Source of the DNA: Halorubrum trapanicum
GTDB taxonomy: Archaea; Halobacteriota; Halobacteria; Halobacteriales; Haloferacaceae
Assembly: GCF_017873555.1 (NCBI RefSeq)
Contig: NZ_JAGGKE010000017.1
Span: forward strand, 1 to 45,771
Direction: 5' to 3'
DNA length: 45,771 nt
The notes beneath the pieces were generated by a model. It saw only the letters and a program-made list of their open reading frames with translations. It was not told where the DNA came from and did no database searches. A program made the position numbers and the translations under genes. Positions 38,550 through 45,771 of this stretch are shown piece by piece. The stretch's first letter is position 1. Each line of letters starts with the position of its first letter.

Positions 38550-39268
38550 GGTTTACTCCACGATCTATCTGCAAGCGCGGGTGTGGTCGGGTAGTAGATA
38601 CGTGGGACCTCCGGGCCTGGGTCTTCTGGGACGCTCTGTAACTCCTCACTCTGCGCGGCGAGTGCGAGGACCATTGAATCGAGAATGTCGTCTCGCCGGA
38701 CTTCCTTCCGGAGAGTGTCGTCAAGTACCTGCTCGTACTCGTCGTCTATGCCAGAGCGCTTCTGCTCGAGAAGCTGCCGACGGAACGTGAGGCCTCGCTT
38801 CGAAGACTTCGAGTAAGCAATCGGCTGCCCGTTGAGCGCGTAGAAACAGAGTTCTGGATGACTTTCGTAGATCGGCCCGTCATAGGCCTCGCTCACGACC
38901 GCTTGTACCTCGTTGATTTTGTCGCTGATCGCGTGGGCTTGCTGGGAGAGACCGTGCATCATCTTCTCTCGATGCATCGCGTTCGCCTCGTCGTAATCCT
39001 CAATGGCGGCTGCAGACTCACACGGCGGAAAGAACACGGAGTTACCACGGCAGCCGAGTAGGTCACGCGCTTTGATGTCGCATCGGCGCCTACCCCCCGT
39101 CGGGAGCCCGACTGGAATATCCACGAACACTCGAGCCTCCTGGAAGTCTGATTGAACTTCGGAAAAGTCCTCGTATAGCTCCGTTTCGATGCTGCCTTCG
39201 GAAAGGGCAGTCGCGAACCATCCGTATGGGCAGGCATCGACACCGACCGCGCTCTCAGCTCTTGGCAT
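38546..39268 (-). CDS. DUF429 family protein (predicted RNase H-like)
   Basis: The 240-aa product starts MPRAESAVGVDACPYGWFAT and has VFVDIPVGLP near residue 47. Both are typical of DUF429, a predicted RNase H-like fold in which the first Asp (10) and a later Asp are possibly catalytic. Further conserved-looking parts are SHPELCFYALNG and KRGLTFRRQLL. ATG 39268 is chosen, 14 bases inside the 41-aa frame. It is followed by the PD-(D/E)xK gene with a 4-base overlap, so all three are one operon. Confidence 0.75.
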   Translation of the reverse strand: MPRAESAVGVDACPYGWFATALSEGSIETELYEDFSEVQSDFQEARVFVDIPVGLPTGGRRRCDIKARDLLGCRGNSVFFPPCESAAAIEDYDEANAMHREKMMHGLSQQAHAISDKINEVQAVVSEAYDGPIYESHPELCFYALNGQPIAYSKSSKRGLTFRRQLLEQKRSGIDDEYEQVLDDTLRKEVRRDDILDSMVLALAAQSEELQSVPEDPGPEVPRIYYPTTPALADRSWSKP

Positions 39269-39380
39269 GTTTTTCGCTGGGTGCGCGGATGTGCGGCCCG
39301 ATGATGCCACGGAGGGCGTGGAGCTCCTGTAGCGTCGCCCTCAGCTTCGCAGTATCAGTAAGGCCTTCAGTCCTTGACAT
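39255..39380 (-). CDS. 41-aa helical protein leading the DUF429 operon
   Basis: From ATG 39380 the frame starts MSRTEGLTDTAKLRATLQEL and runs 41 residues to a stop at 39255. It overlaps the DUF429 start by 14 bases, which suggests translational coupling. The peptide is predicted helical and basic at its end. It has no known family. The arrangement of a short overlapping frame before the effector genes argues that it is translated. Confidence 0.5.
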   Translation of the reverse strand: MSRTEGLTDTAKLRATLQELHALRGIIGPHIRAPSEKHAKS

Positions 39381-39621
39381 TCATTCTCACAAACGGATAG
39401 ACACGGAATGAGCGTTTCGGCGAAGATACGGAAGTCCCACTTATCGGGCACTATCCGCTAGTCTTGGCTCACTATTTTCTCACCCGGCGTGATCAGGACT
39501 ATCCCGTCAATTCACCGGCCTGAATGGCGGTTGAACCGCTTGAGATGCGTTTTCGTTTCTGGGGCCGCCTTCCCTCAAAGTAGCTTAGTGACTTCCAAGA
39601 CCCGCAGAGATAGTCCTCCAC
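39381..39621. other. Intergenic region before the DUF429 operon
   Basis: No gene is seen in this 241-base gap. It probably holds the promoter of the 41-aa/DUF429 operon, but no clear TATA box stands out. Confidence 0.3.
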
Positions 39622-40008
39622 TTATCCTTCGGTTTCGGGGCTATATGTCAGTACTTCAGCGTCGATGAGACGAACTGCGTCATCGTAGAATTGTCCCTCA
39701 ACAGTTCCCTCAAAGTGCTCCAGAAGCCCCTCAACTACTGCCTGTTCCTTGCCGACCTGCCGTCCTTCCTCTGGGAGTCGGCGGGCATCATCGCAATTCG
39801 CACAGAATCGGAACCGCTGGTACCACTCTTCATCATCCCGTTCGTGGTCTTTCACGTAGTAGATGATGACACCATCTCCGGCCTCCATGCTCTCCTTACA
39901 GTTATGACGGCCGTAGTCAACCTTCCCCATCTGTGGGTGTCCTTGGCAGTGGACGACGCCGCCCTTCGTGTGCCGGACGACATCTCCGATAAACTCCTCT
40001 CGATTCAT
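39622..40008 (-). CDS. Conserved hypothetical protein of the defence island
   Basis: The 128-aa product has cysteines and histidines at VVHCQGHPQ, GRHNCKE and CANCDD that could form a zinc site. Acidic sequence surrounds them. I do not recognise it. It starts 43 bases after the membrane-anchored 330-aa gene on the same strand and is probably co-transcribed with it. Confidence 0.55.
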   Translation of the reverse strand: MNREEFIGDVVRHTKGGVVHCQGHPQMGKVDYGRHNCKESMEAGDGVIIYYVKDHERDDEEWYQRFRFCANCDDARRLPEEGRQVGKEQAVVEGLLEHFEGTVEGQFYDDAVRLIDAEVLTYSPETEG

Positions 40009-40051
40009 TTGATCAGGTTGTTGTCTTGAGATTCATTAACCTGACGAGCAG

Positions 40052-41044
40052 TCATAGCGTCACTTCCTCGAGATACTCACAGTCCTCCAGATAAATCGGG
40101 TGCCCTTCGTGCTCAACCAGCTTCGCCTTGAGTTCCTCCACGCTCTCAGCCATTTCGTCAAGAATACAAGCGGCCTCAACAGCGTGGTCGTATAGTTCAC
40201 CATCTCCGATTTCGTCTATAGCGTTCCAGTGGATTTCCACAAGACGTGAGTCGATTTCCTCCTCGTTCTCCTCAATATCATCGTAGTCGCCAGAGACTGC
40301 ACTCGCCTCGTATGTTGCTGGACCTCTATCCTCGACCCCTGAGGCACTATAGTACTTCTCTCCGCTGTTGGGATCAGCGGAGTTCGTCCCCTTGAGACGG
40401 CTTTCGACGATATCCTTCATCTTCTGCTTCTCACGCTCTCGTTGTTTCCGATTCAACAGAACTGCTCGCTTAAATACCCATTCAGTGAACGCCCGTCTTG
40501 GTTGTAGAGTGTATTCCTCTGTCTCGACGGTGGGACCACCAGAATACGCCTCATAGAATGCTTCCCTGGCCCTATCGAATTCCTCATACTGCTGTTCGAT
40601 ATCCTCTTTCAGCCCTCGAAGGTCATGAGCATGGTTCTCCAGTAGATCCTGTAGATACCGGTCGTCTTCGAGGGCTTCGGGTACTACACGGAACTCCACA
40701 TTCTGCCCGATAACATTGACAAGCGGAGGTGCCGGTTCAACATCCACTCCGGTCACCTTCGGGAGATTCGTCTCATCAGAGAACCACCCCCCTCCTTCCT
40801 CCACGCCGATCTCGTCTATATCGCCGTGCCAGGCACGAATCCGCTTGCGAAGTGTTTCCGTGTGTCCTTGGCGGACTTCCCGATTCAATTCCCGTCGGAG
40901 CAGATCTTGCTGGTCTTCTTGAATAGATGTCTGACGACTGTAGAGGTAAACCAGACCAGCAGTCAGCGCGATTGAACCGAGTCCCGATATAACAGCCGCC
41001 CACTCCTGAAGCCACACCGCAATTGCGGAAACGATACTCGCCAT
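40052..41044 (-). CDS. Membrane-anchored coiled-coil protein
   Basis: The 330-aa product has an N-terminal hydrophobic segment (about 17-36: AVISGLGSIALTAGLVYLYS) and then charged helical sequence with long coiled-coil-like parts (about 40-75, 135-165 and 190-220). The bulk is soluble and cytoplasmic if the anchor is N-in. It is divergent from the Mrr-like gene at 41131, about 85 bases apart, and could be its membrane partner. I see no catalytic motif. Confidence 0.6.
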   Translation of the reverse strand: MASIVSAIAVWLQEWAAVISGLGSIALTAGLVYLYSRQTSIQEDQQDLLRRELNREVRQGHTETLRKRIRAWHGDIDEIGVEEGGGWFSDETNLPKVTGVDVEPAPPLVNVIGQNVEFRVVPEALEDDRYLQDLLENHAHDLRGLKEDIEQQYEEFDRAREAFYEAYSGGPTVETEEYTLQPRRAFTEWVFKRAVLLNRKQREREKQKMKDIVESRLKGTNSADPNSGEKYYSASGVEDRGPATYEASAVSGDYDDIEENEEEIDSRLVEIHWNAIDEIGDGELYDHAVEAACILDEMAESVEELKAKLVEHEGHPIYLEDCEYLEEVTL

Positions 41045-41130
41045 AAGATTAGACGACGTGCCTATGGGATGAAAGTTCGTAGTCCGAGGAAGTACACATT
41101 TTCTTGGGAGAGGGATATCTTTGGGAGGTT

Positions 41131-42228
41131 ATGAGCGACGACGGCTTACAGACGGTCTATATCCGTCACAAGATCGGCGTTAACGCAGACGCTATCCAAT
41201 GGCTCTACGAGAACCACTATTTTGCAATACACTATACTGAGACTCCCATCACTGCCAGCAAATCGGAGGCGCAGGACCACGCGAATAGTAAACAGAGTAC
41301 CGAGTGGAAGATGGGTAACAAGCTTGACTGGCTCAAGGAATGGGGACAGGATGGAATCATCGTGGGTGCCGACTACGGCACGAAGAACTCGACCTACAAG
41401 GGTGGGATGCGTGTCGGGAAAGTTCAGCCTGGAACCGATATCACGATACTCGCGTTCCAAGACAACCAGTTCCAGGATAGTGTAACCGTTGAGCCAGGCA
41501 CGCCCGAAGAGAAGATCTACAACGACTCTGATACCTCAGACGAGTTCCGCTGGCTGATGGACACCGTCAACGACCGTGGTGAGGATGGATACGATGAGGA
41601 CAAGATTCGGTTCCTGAAGGCCCTCAAGATTGACGAAGAGAGTGCTGATTGGGTCTGGTACCGGGACTATCCAGCCTTGCTGGCGGTACAGCCACAAGGA
41701 GGTACGTTCAGTAAGTGGAAGCAGGGTGCCGATCACCTCCGAGCAGCATTCAATCAGGTGGAGCATCTGACCGAGATCCTTGACGACCCGAGCTACGAGC
41801 AGAAGGCAAAACTCCTCGCTCCTGGTCAGCTTGAGATTCTCTGTAACGAGTTCCTAAGAGGGAAGCACGATGATTACCTACAGCACCTTCCGGTTGGACG
41901 GTCGTTATCAGATGTAGACATTATCTCCCGCCAGGAACCGAATGGGAAACGTGTTCTTGCTCAGGTCACGCACGCAGACAAGACTGGCAAACTAACCGAG
42001 AAAGCACGCGATCTCATCGAATATGAGCGAGGGAGCACTACCTCAGAGACTCATGTGATGTTCTTCGGGCCCAAAGGGAAGGAGTCGGATCTCCCCAGCG
42101 ATGTCGTCGAAGATATCGACGAGTACGTTGAGAATCGCCACGTCTTTGAGATAATGGAGAAAGAGCGACCGGAGCTCGTTGAGGAGATGCTGACAGTCCC
42201 GCCAGCGCGAAAGACACCTGAGCCTTAG
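41131..42228 (+). CDS. Restriction-like protein with variant PD-(D/E)xK core
   Basis: The 365-aa product has an N-terminal region that may read DNA or a modification (VGADYGTKNSTYKGGMRVGK), then a C-terminal Mrr-like fold with LLAPGQLEILCNEFLRGKHD. The catalytic area is SDVDIISRQEPNGKRVLAQV followed by THADKTGK, where Gln-x-Thr-His takes the place of Glu-x-Lys. ATG 41131 is supported by GGGAGG at 41123-41128. The nearby 44699 gene shows EVVTH at the same place, so the two may share a variant active site. Confidence 0.55.
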   Translation: MSDDGLQTVYIRHKIGVNADAIQWLYENHYFAIHYTETPITASKSEAQDHANSKQSTEWKMGNKLDWLKEWGQDGIIVGADYGTKNSTYKGGMRVGKVQPGTDITILAFQDNQFQDSVTVEPGTPEEKIYNDSDTSDEFRWLMDTVNDRGEDGYDEDKIRFLKALKIDEESADWVWYRDYPALLAVQPQGGTFSKWKQGADHLRAAFNQVEHLTEILDDPSYEQKAKLLAPGQLEILCNEFLRGKHDDYLQHLPVGRSLSDVDIISRQEPNGKRVLAQVTHADKTGKLTEKARDLIEYERGSTTSETHVMFFGPKGKESDLPSDVVEDIDEYVENRHVFEIMEKERPELVEEMLTVPPARKTPEP

Positions 42229-42315
42229 GACTATCACCTAGGAAAAAGACCTTCCAGAAGAGCAAGTGACCACGATGCAGACCTGTCGGTCTAGATCCGC
42301 GGATGTGACGTGTTG

Positions 42316-43236
42316 CTACTCTGTATTGTCCACGTGTTTCTGCTCGTAGCGGTTGATGATGAACACAAGGTAGGCCGAGACTTGGTGGAGAAGCATCGAG
42401 CAGTAGTAGCGGTCCATATCAGGGCTGTGCCGGTTCTTTCGGTCGTTTCCTACCTTAGCGAATGTCTTTTCCAGTGAATCTGCCATCTCCCGGATCTCGT
42501 CCTTCATGATCGGGTTGGGGGAGAACACGTCTTTCTCTCGGAGAATGTCGAGGTAGTGGACGAGGTTGCGGTCACGGTTGTCCTCCCAATCCTCTAGGTC
42601 AACGCAGATCGTTTTAACTGTGTCCTCGATAGCGTTGTAGAGTTTCTCCGGAATCTCGCTTCCATATTTTCGGTCCAAATAGAGTTCGTAAGCCTTGTTG
42701 AAGTCGTTTAGTGGCTCCTCCCAGATCGTGCCCATCATCAGTCCCGTCAATTCCTCGTCAGCCTCCTTCATCAGTTCATGGCCGATTTCCTGAAATCGAA
42801 ATTGTCCGTCGGCATCGTGTTTCAGTTCCCAGAGGATGCCCTCACTCTCAAGGATTTGCTGTACCTGCTCTGCGTTCCCTACCACGTCCTTGTTCTCGAC
42901 AGAGTCACCGTTCCACGTCTTCCAGTACGCATATTCGAGGTAGGACAACACGGTGATGGTGTTCGCTGTGAGGAGAACGTGGTTGTGTGCTTCCTGGAAG
43001 TCCTCGCCGAACCAGTCCACAATTTCCGTTGGATCGGTATCGAGTTCGAGTTCTTCGGTGAGTTCTGAAAAGCCGCGCCGAGCGACGAGTCCTTGGAACG
43101 CTTCGTGATGATTTCGAAGGCCGTTACCGTATGTCTGAAAGGCGAGTCGCTCTCGACAACGATGGGTGAGGTCGTTGTTCACCCGTGGTTCGTCGTCTCG
43201 CCGGCGATCATAGAGAGATTCAAATTCGTCGGGCAT
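42316..43236 (-). CDS. Helical protein, HEPN/AbiJ-like
   Basis: The 306-aa product is almost entirely helical. Its C-terminal part has VGNDRKNRHSPDMDRYYCSM and LLHQVSAYLVFIIN, like the HEPN RNase motif of some AbiJ-type abortive-infection proteins (Arg-x3-4-His). The N-terminal part (RCRERLAFQTYGNGLRNHHE) is not recognised. It sits among other nuclease-like genes of the island. Activity is inferred only from the motif. Confidence 0.5.
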   Translation of the reverse strand: MPDEFESLYDRRRDDEPRVNNDLTHRCRERLAFQTYGNGLRNHHEAFQGLVARRGFSELTEELELDTDPTEIVDWFGEDFQEAHNHVLLTANTITVLSYLEYAYWKTWNGDSVENKDVVGNAEQVQQILESEGILWELKHDADGQFRFQEIGHELMKEADEELTGLMMGTIWEEPLNDFNKAYELYLDRKYGSEIPEKLYNAIEDTVKTICVDLEDWEDNRDRNLVHYLDILREKDVFSPNPIMKDEIREMADSLEKTFAKVGNDRKNRHSPDMDRYYCSMLLHQVSAYLVFIINRYEQKHVDNTE

Positions 43237-43365
43237 TCTCTAGATAGAAGTATCCTGTTCGGTACTATGAACGTTTGGTGCCCTTCTCAGTTTACCGCCA
43301 TTCGTGACCCGTTGACGGGATGATTCTGCGAAACGAGTTTACCAGCTCCTCGTCGAGTATGCCAC

Positions 43366-44157
43366 ATGCCCGAGGACCTGAAGGACGCGCACATCCAGGA
43401 CGTGGCAGACGTTCTCAGCGGTGAATACCGTCATGCAGAACTCACCGAGATTCTACGACGGTTCGACGCTGAACATCTCCGGTTCGATGAGGACGAGACT
43501 GTAGACGACATCACCCACGTTAGCCGATACGACCGAGTTTCTCACTGGCTTCGTGAATCGAATGGGACGCCGACCGGCCGTAAACTCCTCACCCACCTCG
43601 TTGAGAACGCCCAGTTGCGAGTGGACCAGCGGGAAGCACTGGAAGAGGCTCTGGCCGGCTCACGGTTCGTTCTCTCCGAGACTGATGATGGCCTTGAGTT
43701 GATGCTGCGGATCAGTGCCACCGCCGAAAAGGAGGTGAAAGACCAGCGGGGTTACATCGAGGAGCACGCCCCGGATGCTGTCCTGGAGAAGATAGAGGCC
43801 GCTAAGGATAGACTCACGAACGGCGACCCGGACAACGCTCTACAAGAGGCTCGCCGGGCACTGGAGGCGTGTACCCAGGGCAACTACAACGAGGCGCTTG
43901 ACGAGTTGTACTCCGAGGGGTTGATTGAGAAATGGGATGGCAACGGGTCGCGTGAAACCCGTGACTGGCGGATGCTGTATACGCCGTACGGGTACTGTTC
44001 TACAATCGGATCGCACACGTCGGGGAACGCCTCGGACACCACCTTGCTTCAGGCTCAGACCGGTGTCATCCTCGCCGAGGAAGCGATACATTACGTACTG
44101 CGGATTATTGAGGAGGCTGAGGAACAGGGCATCCAGCTGGACCGGTGGGTTGTTTAA
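43366..44157 (+). CDS. Abortive-infection-like protein
   Basis: The 263-aa product has helical charged sequence and a C-terminal part with LYTPYGYCSTIGSHTSGNAS, followed by DTTLLQAQTGVILAEEAIHYV. This order resembles the Abi C-terminal domain, with a Ser/His/Gly-rich turn before an all-helical end. DAVLEKIEAAKDRLTNGDPD precedes it. The function is inferred from family likeness only. The last four bases overlap the convergent 132-aa gene. Confidence 0.55.
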   Translation: MPEDLKDAHIQDVADVLSGEYRHAELTEILRRFDAEHLRFDEDETVDDITHVSRYDRVSHWLRESNGTPTGRKLLTHLVENAQLRVDQREALEEALAGSRFVLSETDDGLELMLRISATAEKEVKDQRGYIEEHAPDAVLEKIEAAKDRLTNGDPDNALQEARRALEACTQGNYNEALDELYSEGLIEKWDGNGSRETRDWRMLYTPYGYCSTIGSHTSGNASDTTLLQAQTGVILAEEAIHYVLRIIEEAEEQGIQLDRWVV

Positions 44158-44552
44158 CTCCCCTCGTCCTGCTGGTTCTCGCGGTGGGCTTGGAGGATAA
44201 CCTCGAGCGTGATGTCGTCGTGCTCTTCGACGCGATCCTCGACCCGGATGAGAACCTCCCGAGGAATCTCCACACCCGCCTCGTCACCGAATGTCTCCCT
44301 GGTTAAAGCGCTTTTCACGGTCTCGGCGCTTCGGCTGATCTCTTCACCGACCTGGTTCGCGGCCTGGGTGAACCGGTCCTGCGGCGTCCGCTCGGTCTGG
44401 AGCATGAACGCTCGGGCCATCTTCGCCCATTTCTCGCCGCGTTTCTCAGTCTTGTCCCAGTAGTAGTCGTCCGGTATGACCTCGTCGAGGAGGTCGGGGA
44501 TAATTTCGTGCTCGTCGTAGTCGCGCGTGGGCCGGAACTGTCCTAATCCCAT
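44154..44552 (-). CDS. Small acidic hypothetical protein
   Basis: The 132-aa product starts MGLGQFRPTRDYDEHEIIPD and has helical acidic sequence, including EISRSAETVKSALTRETFGD. I do not recognise it. It converges with the Abi-like gene and lies in the defence island, with its own upstream gap of about 145 bases. Confidence 0.55.
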   Translation of the reverse strand: MGLGQFRPTRDYDEHEIIPDLLDEVIPDDYYWDKTEKRGEKWAKMARAFMLQTERTPQDRFTQAANQVGEEISRSAETVKSALTRETFGDEAGVEIPREVLIRVEDRVEEHDDITLEVILQAHRENQQDEGS

Positions 44553-44698
44553 ATTCGGTGTGTGGGGCGTGTGGGTATTAGTGGCAACGGAGATAAGGGT
44601 GATTTCTAGCGCTAGGATGCCTAGGACGGCAGTATGGACTAGGACATAGTATGATCATTCTTCTTGCTCAGTCTTCTAGGAGCAGTGCCTAGTCTGGA

Positions 44699-45208
44699 TC
44701 ATGAGAGGTTTTCGAATATTTGGAGAAAGCGGAAGGCGAGATCGTTCGTCTGTGCGTTCTTTGAGGAGGCGAGGTCTCGGAGGTCCTGAATCCTCTCGGT
44801 ATAGTCGTCATTCATCACCAGTTCCAGTTCGTAGCCGGTGTCGTCCTCAAACTCGTCGGCCAGTTCTGAGAGCGGAGTTACCAGTCCTTTCGGCGTGTTC
44901 AGACTCCAGAGCTGGAAGGTGTACGTCCCGGCGGTGTCGTATTCGGTAGTCACCAGTTTCTCGGCCCGTTTGAATTTCCGCTCTAACCGGTCACGGTTCT
45001 CCTGGTAGGAGCCATAGCCCATTCCACCGAGGTGGGTCACGACCTCGCAGGCGTAGATCTCTTGTTCGCCGTCTAAGTCGACGCCGACCACATCGACCTC
45101 CGTCTGAGTGTCCAAGGAAGTCTTCTGATAGGTAACGAAGTCACAGTCTCCGATGAATTTGTGATAGGCTCCGACCAACATCTCCCCGGCTTTCGCCTGT
45201 GTTGACAT
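44699..45208 (-). CDS. Nuclease-like protein with Glu-Val-Val-Thr-His core
   Basis: The 169-aa product starts MSTQAKAGEMLVGAYHKFIG. It has Asp39 in TEVDVVGVDLDG and Glu55 in YACEVVTHLGG, where Val occupies the place of the usual Lys of ExK. This resembles the QVTH segment of the 41131 protein. The small size suggests a single restriction-like domain. ATG 45208 is chosen because the frame before it lacks coding character. Whether it cuts DNA is unknown. Confidence 0.55.
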   Translation of the reverse strand: MSTQAKAGEMLVGAYHKFIGDCDFVTYQKTSLDTQTEVDVVGVDLDGEQEIYACEVVTHLGGMGYGSYQENRDRLERKFKRAEKLVTTEYDTAGTYTFQLWSLNTPKGLVTPLSELADEFEDDTGYELELVMNDDYTERIQDLRDLASSKNAQTNDLAFRFLQIFENLS

Positions 45209-45371
45209 GGCCGATCGTTCTCTGGGCTCAGGAATAAATCGTGCCGTCAAGGGGGTCACGGTCCGAACGTTTAGAGGTGGAGGGTTTGTTCGCAACGCTA
45301 GCGGTGAGCGTTTAGAATGTATGCTGGCGACCGGGTTACGACCACTCCCGAAAGCTGTGGCTCCGGTTGTG

Positions 45372-45402
45372 GCTGCCGGCCGACCATAGGGAGGCCGGCA
45401 GC
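45372..45402. repeat. GC-rich 10-bp inverted repeat
   Basis: GCTGCCGGCC (45372-45381) and GGCCGGCAGC (45393-45402) are perfect, with an 11-base spacer. The role is unknown. Confidence 0.5.
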
Positions 45403-45720
45403 GGAGGGTGGGGTGGTGGGGTCTGGGGCGGTCCGGCACACAGCAAAAAAGAAGGCTACTCCGACTGGCTATTCTTCCCACCATCGACCGCTCTCAGGGT
45501 GGTCAACTGACCCCGCTAGTTAGAATCACGGAGTTTCTTGTTGACTCCGACAAGTGACCGAATCGGATCATATCCCTACCACTCCCCTCAGTGGACAAAC
45601 TAAAATAGTCTCAGTACCTCACAAAGCATCCTCGGCTAGCTGTTTCTGAAGCCTGAGTTCTGTGGCAGAGCGGTTGCACTAGCGGTCTCGACGAGAGAAT
45701 CTTGGGCGAACCGACGGAGA

Positions 45721-45760
45721 GCTGTCGCTGTCGGCGGCAGCCGCCGCCGACAGCGACAGC
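45721..45760. repeat. Perfect 18-bp-arm hairpin
   Basis: GCTGTCGCTGTCGGCGGC (45721-45738) and GCCGCCGACAGCGACAGC (45743-45760) pair perfectly around AGCC. No T-run follows, so a simple archaeal terminator is unlikely. A recombination end, protein-binding site or structured RNA is possible. Confidence 0.6.
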
Positions 45761-45771
45761 GTCGCCACTCC

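Larger units (their letters stand above)
45209..45771. other. Non-coding right end of the window
   Basis: No credible gene is seen. The region is very GC-rich in parts and holds two strong inverted repeats (45372-45402 and 45721-45760). Confidence 0.4.

Noticed and set aside
45209-45484. N-terminal extension of the 169-aa nuclease-like protein
   Set aside because: The sequence is Pro/Arg-rich and not acidic, unlike haloarchaeal coding sequence.
1-45771. tRNA or rRNA genes as integration targets
   Set aside because: I looked for tRNA-like cloverleaf ends near the recombinase and at module borders and found none.

Overview
This window looks like part of a haloarchaeal (class Halobacteria) plasmid or megaplasmid. 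The predicted proteins are very acidic and the coding is mostly GC-rich. Archaeal information-processing genes are present (Orc1/Cdc6, TFB, ParA), as are a TnpB-only insertion element and repeats resembling haloarchaeal origin recognition boxes (ORBs). I saw no rRNA, tRNA or CRISPR array.

Layout. 1-2452: a probably 5'-truncated membrane-protein gene beside an insertion-sequence-end-like motif, then a tyrosine recombinase with a lox-like dyad upstream. 2453-4290: a partition module, with an 8-bp-phased repeat array, ParA and a small acidic protein that may be a ribbon-helix-helix DNA binder. 4486-7100: a zinc-ribbon protein and a large XPD/DinG-like helicase. 7543-11070: a replication module, with a primase-polymerase C-terminal-like protein, a frameshifted family-B polymerase remnant, about eleven ORB-like repeats (two inverted around AT-rich DNA) and Orc1/Cdc6.

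11123-25641 is plasmid backbone, mostly on the minus strand: a two-winged-helix regulator, a SWIM-domain protein, an ArdC-like protein with a metallopeptidase motif, a possible transglycosylase-like protein, a rhomboid protease, an HTH regulator, several small conserved haloarchaeal proteins and an Mrr-like nuclease. A lower-GC island (about 21.82-24.3 kb) carrying a PD-(D/E)xK protein and a HEPN-like protein breaks a backbone gene. 26001-32541 is a metabolic and metal-resistance block: aconitase, a Zn/Cd/Pb-type P-type ATPase, a Bat-type HTH regulator and a small hypothetical gene. 32579-37721 returns to backbone: an IS1341-type TnpB element inserted in a gene, small proteins, an HTH/TumE-like toxin-antitoxin candidate and an extra TFB. 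37863-45208 is a probable defence island of nuclease-like, HEPN/Abi-like and membrane-anchored genes. The last 560 bases are non-coding with strong GC hairpins.

The least explained signal is a family of hairpins placed 5 to about 54 bases upstream of at least twelve minus-strand backbone genes, usually just after a T-rich TATA-like tract. Stem sequences differ but stay complementary, while the loop keeps a GAxGGGTG-like core. A second element, paired TTAACCAACA and TGTTGGTTAA half-sites about three helical turns apart, occurs five times in the same backbone. Together they suggest a plasmid-wide control circuit. Product names rest on motifs read by eye; no database search was possible.
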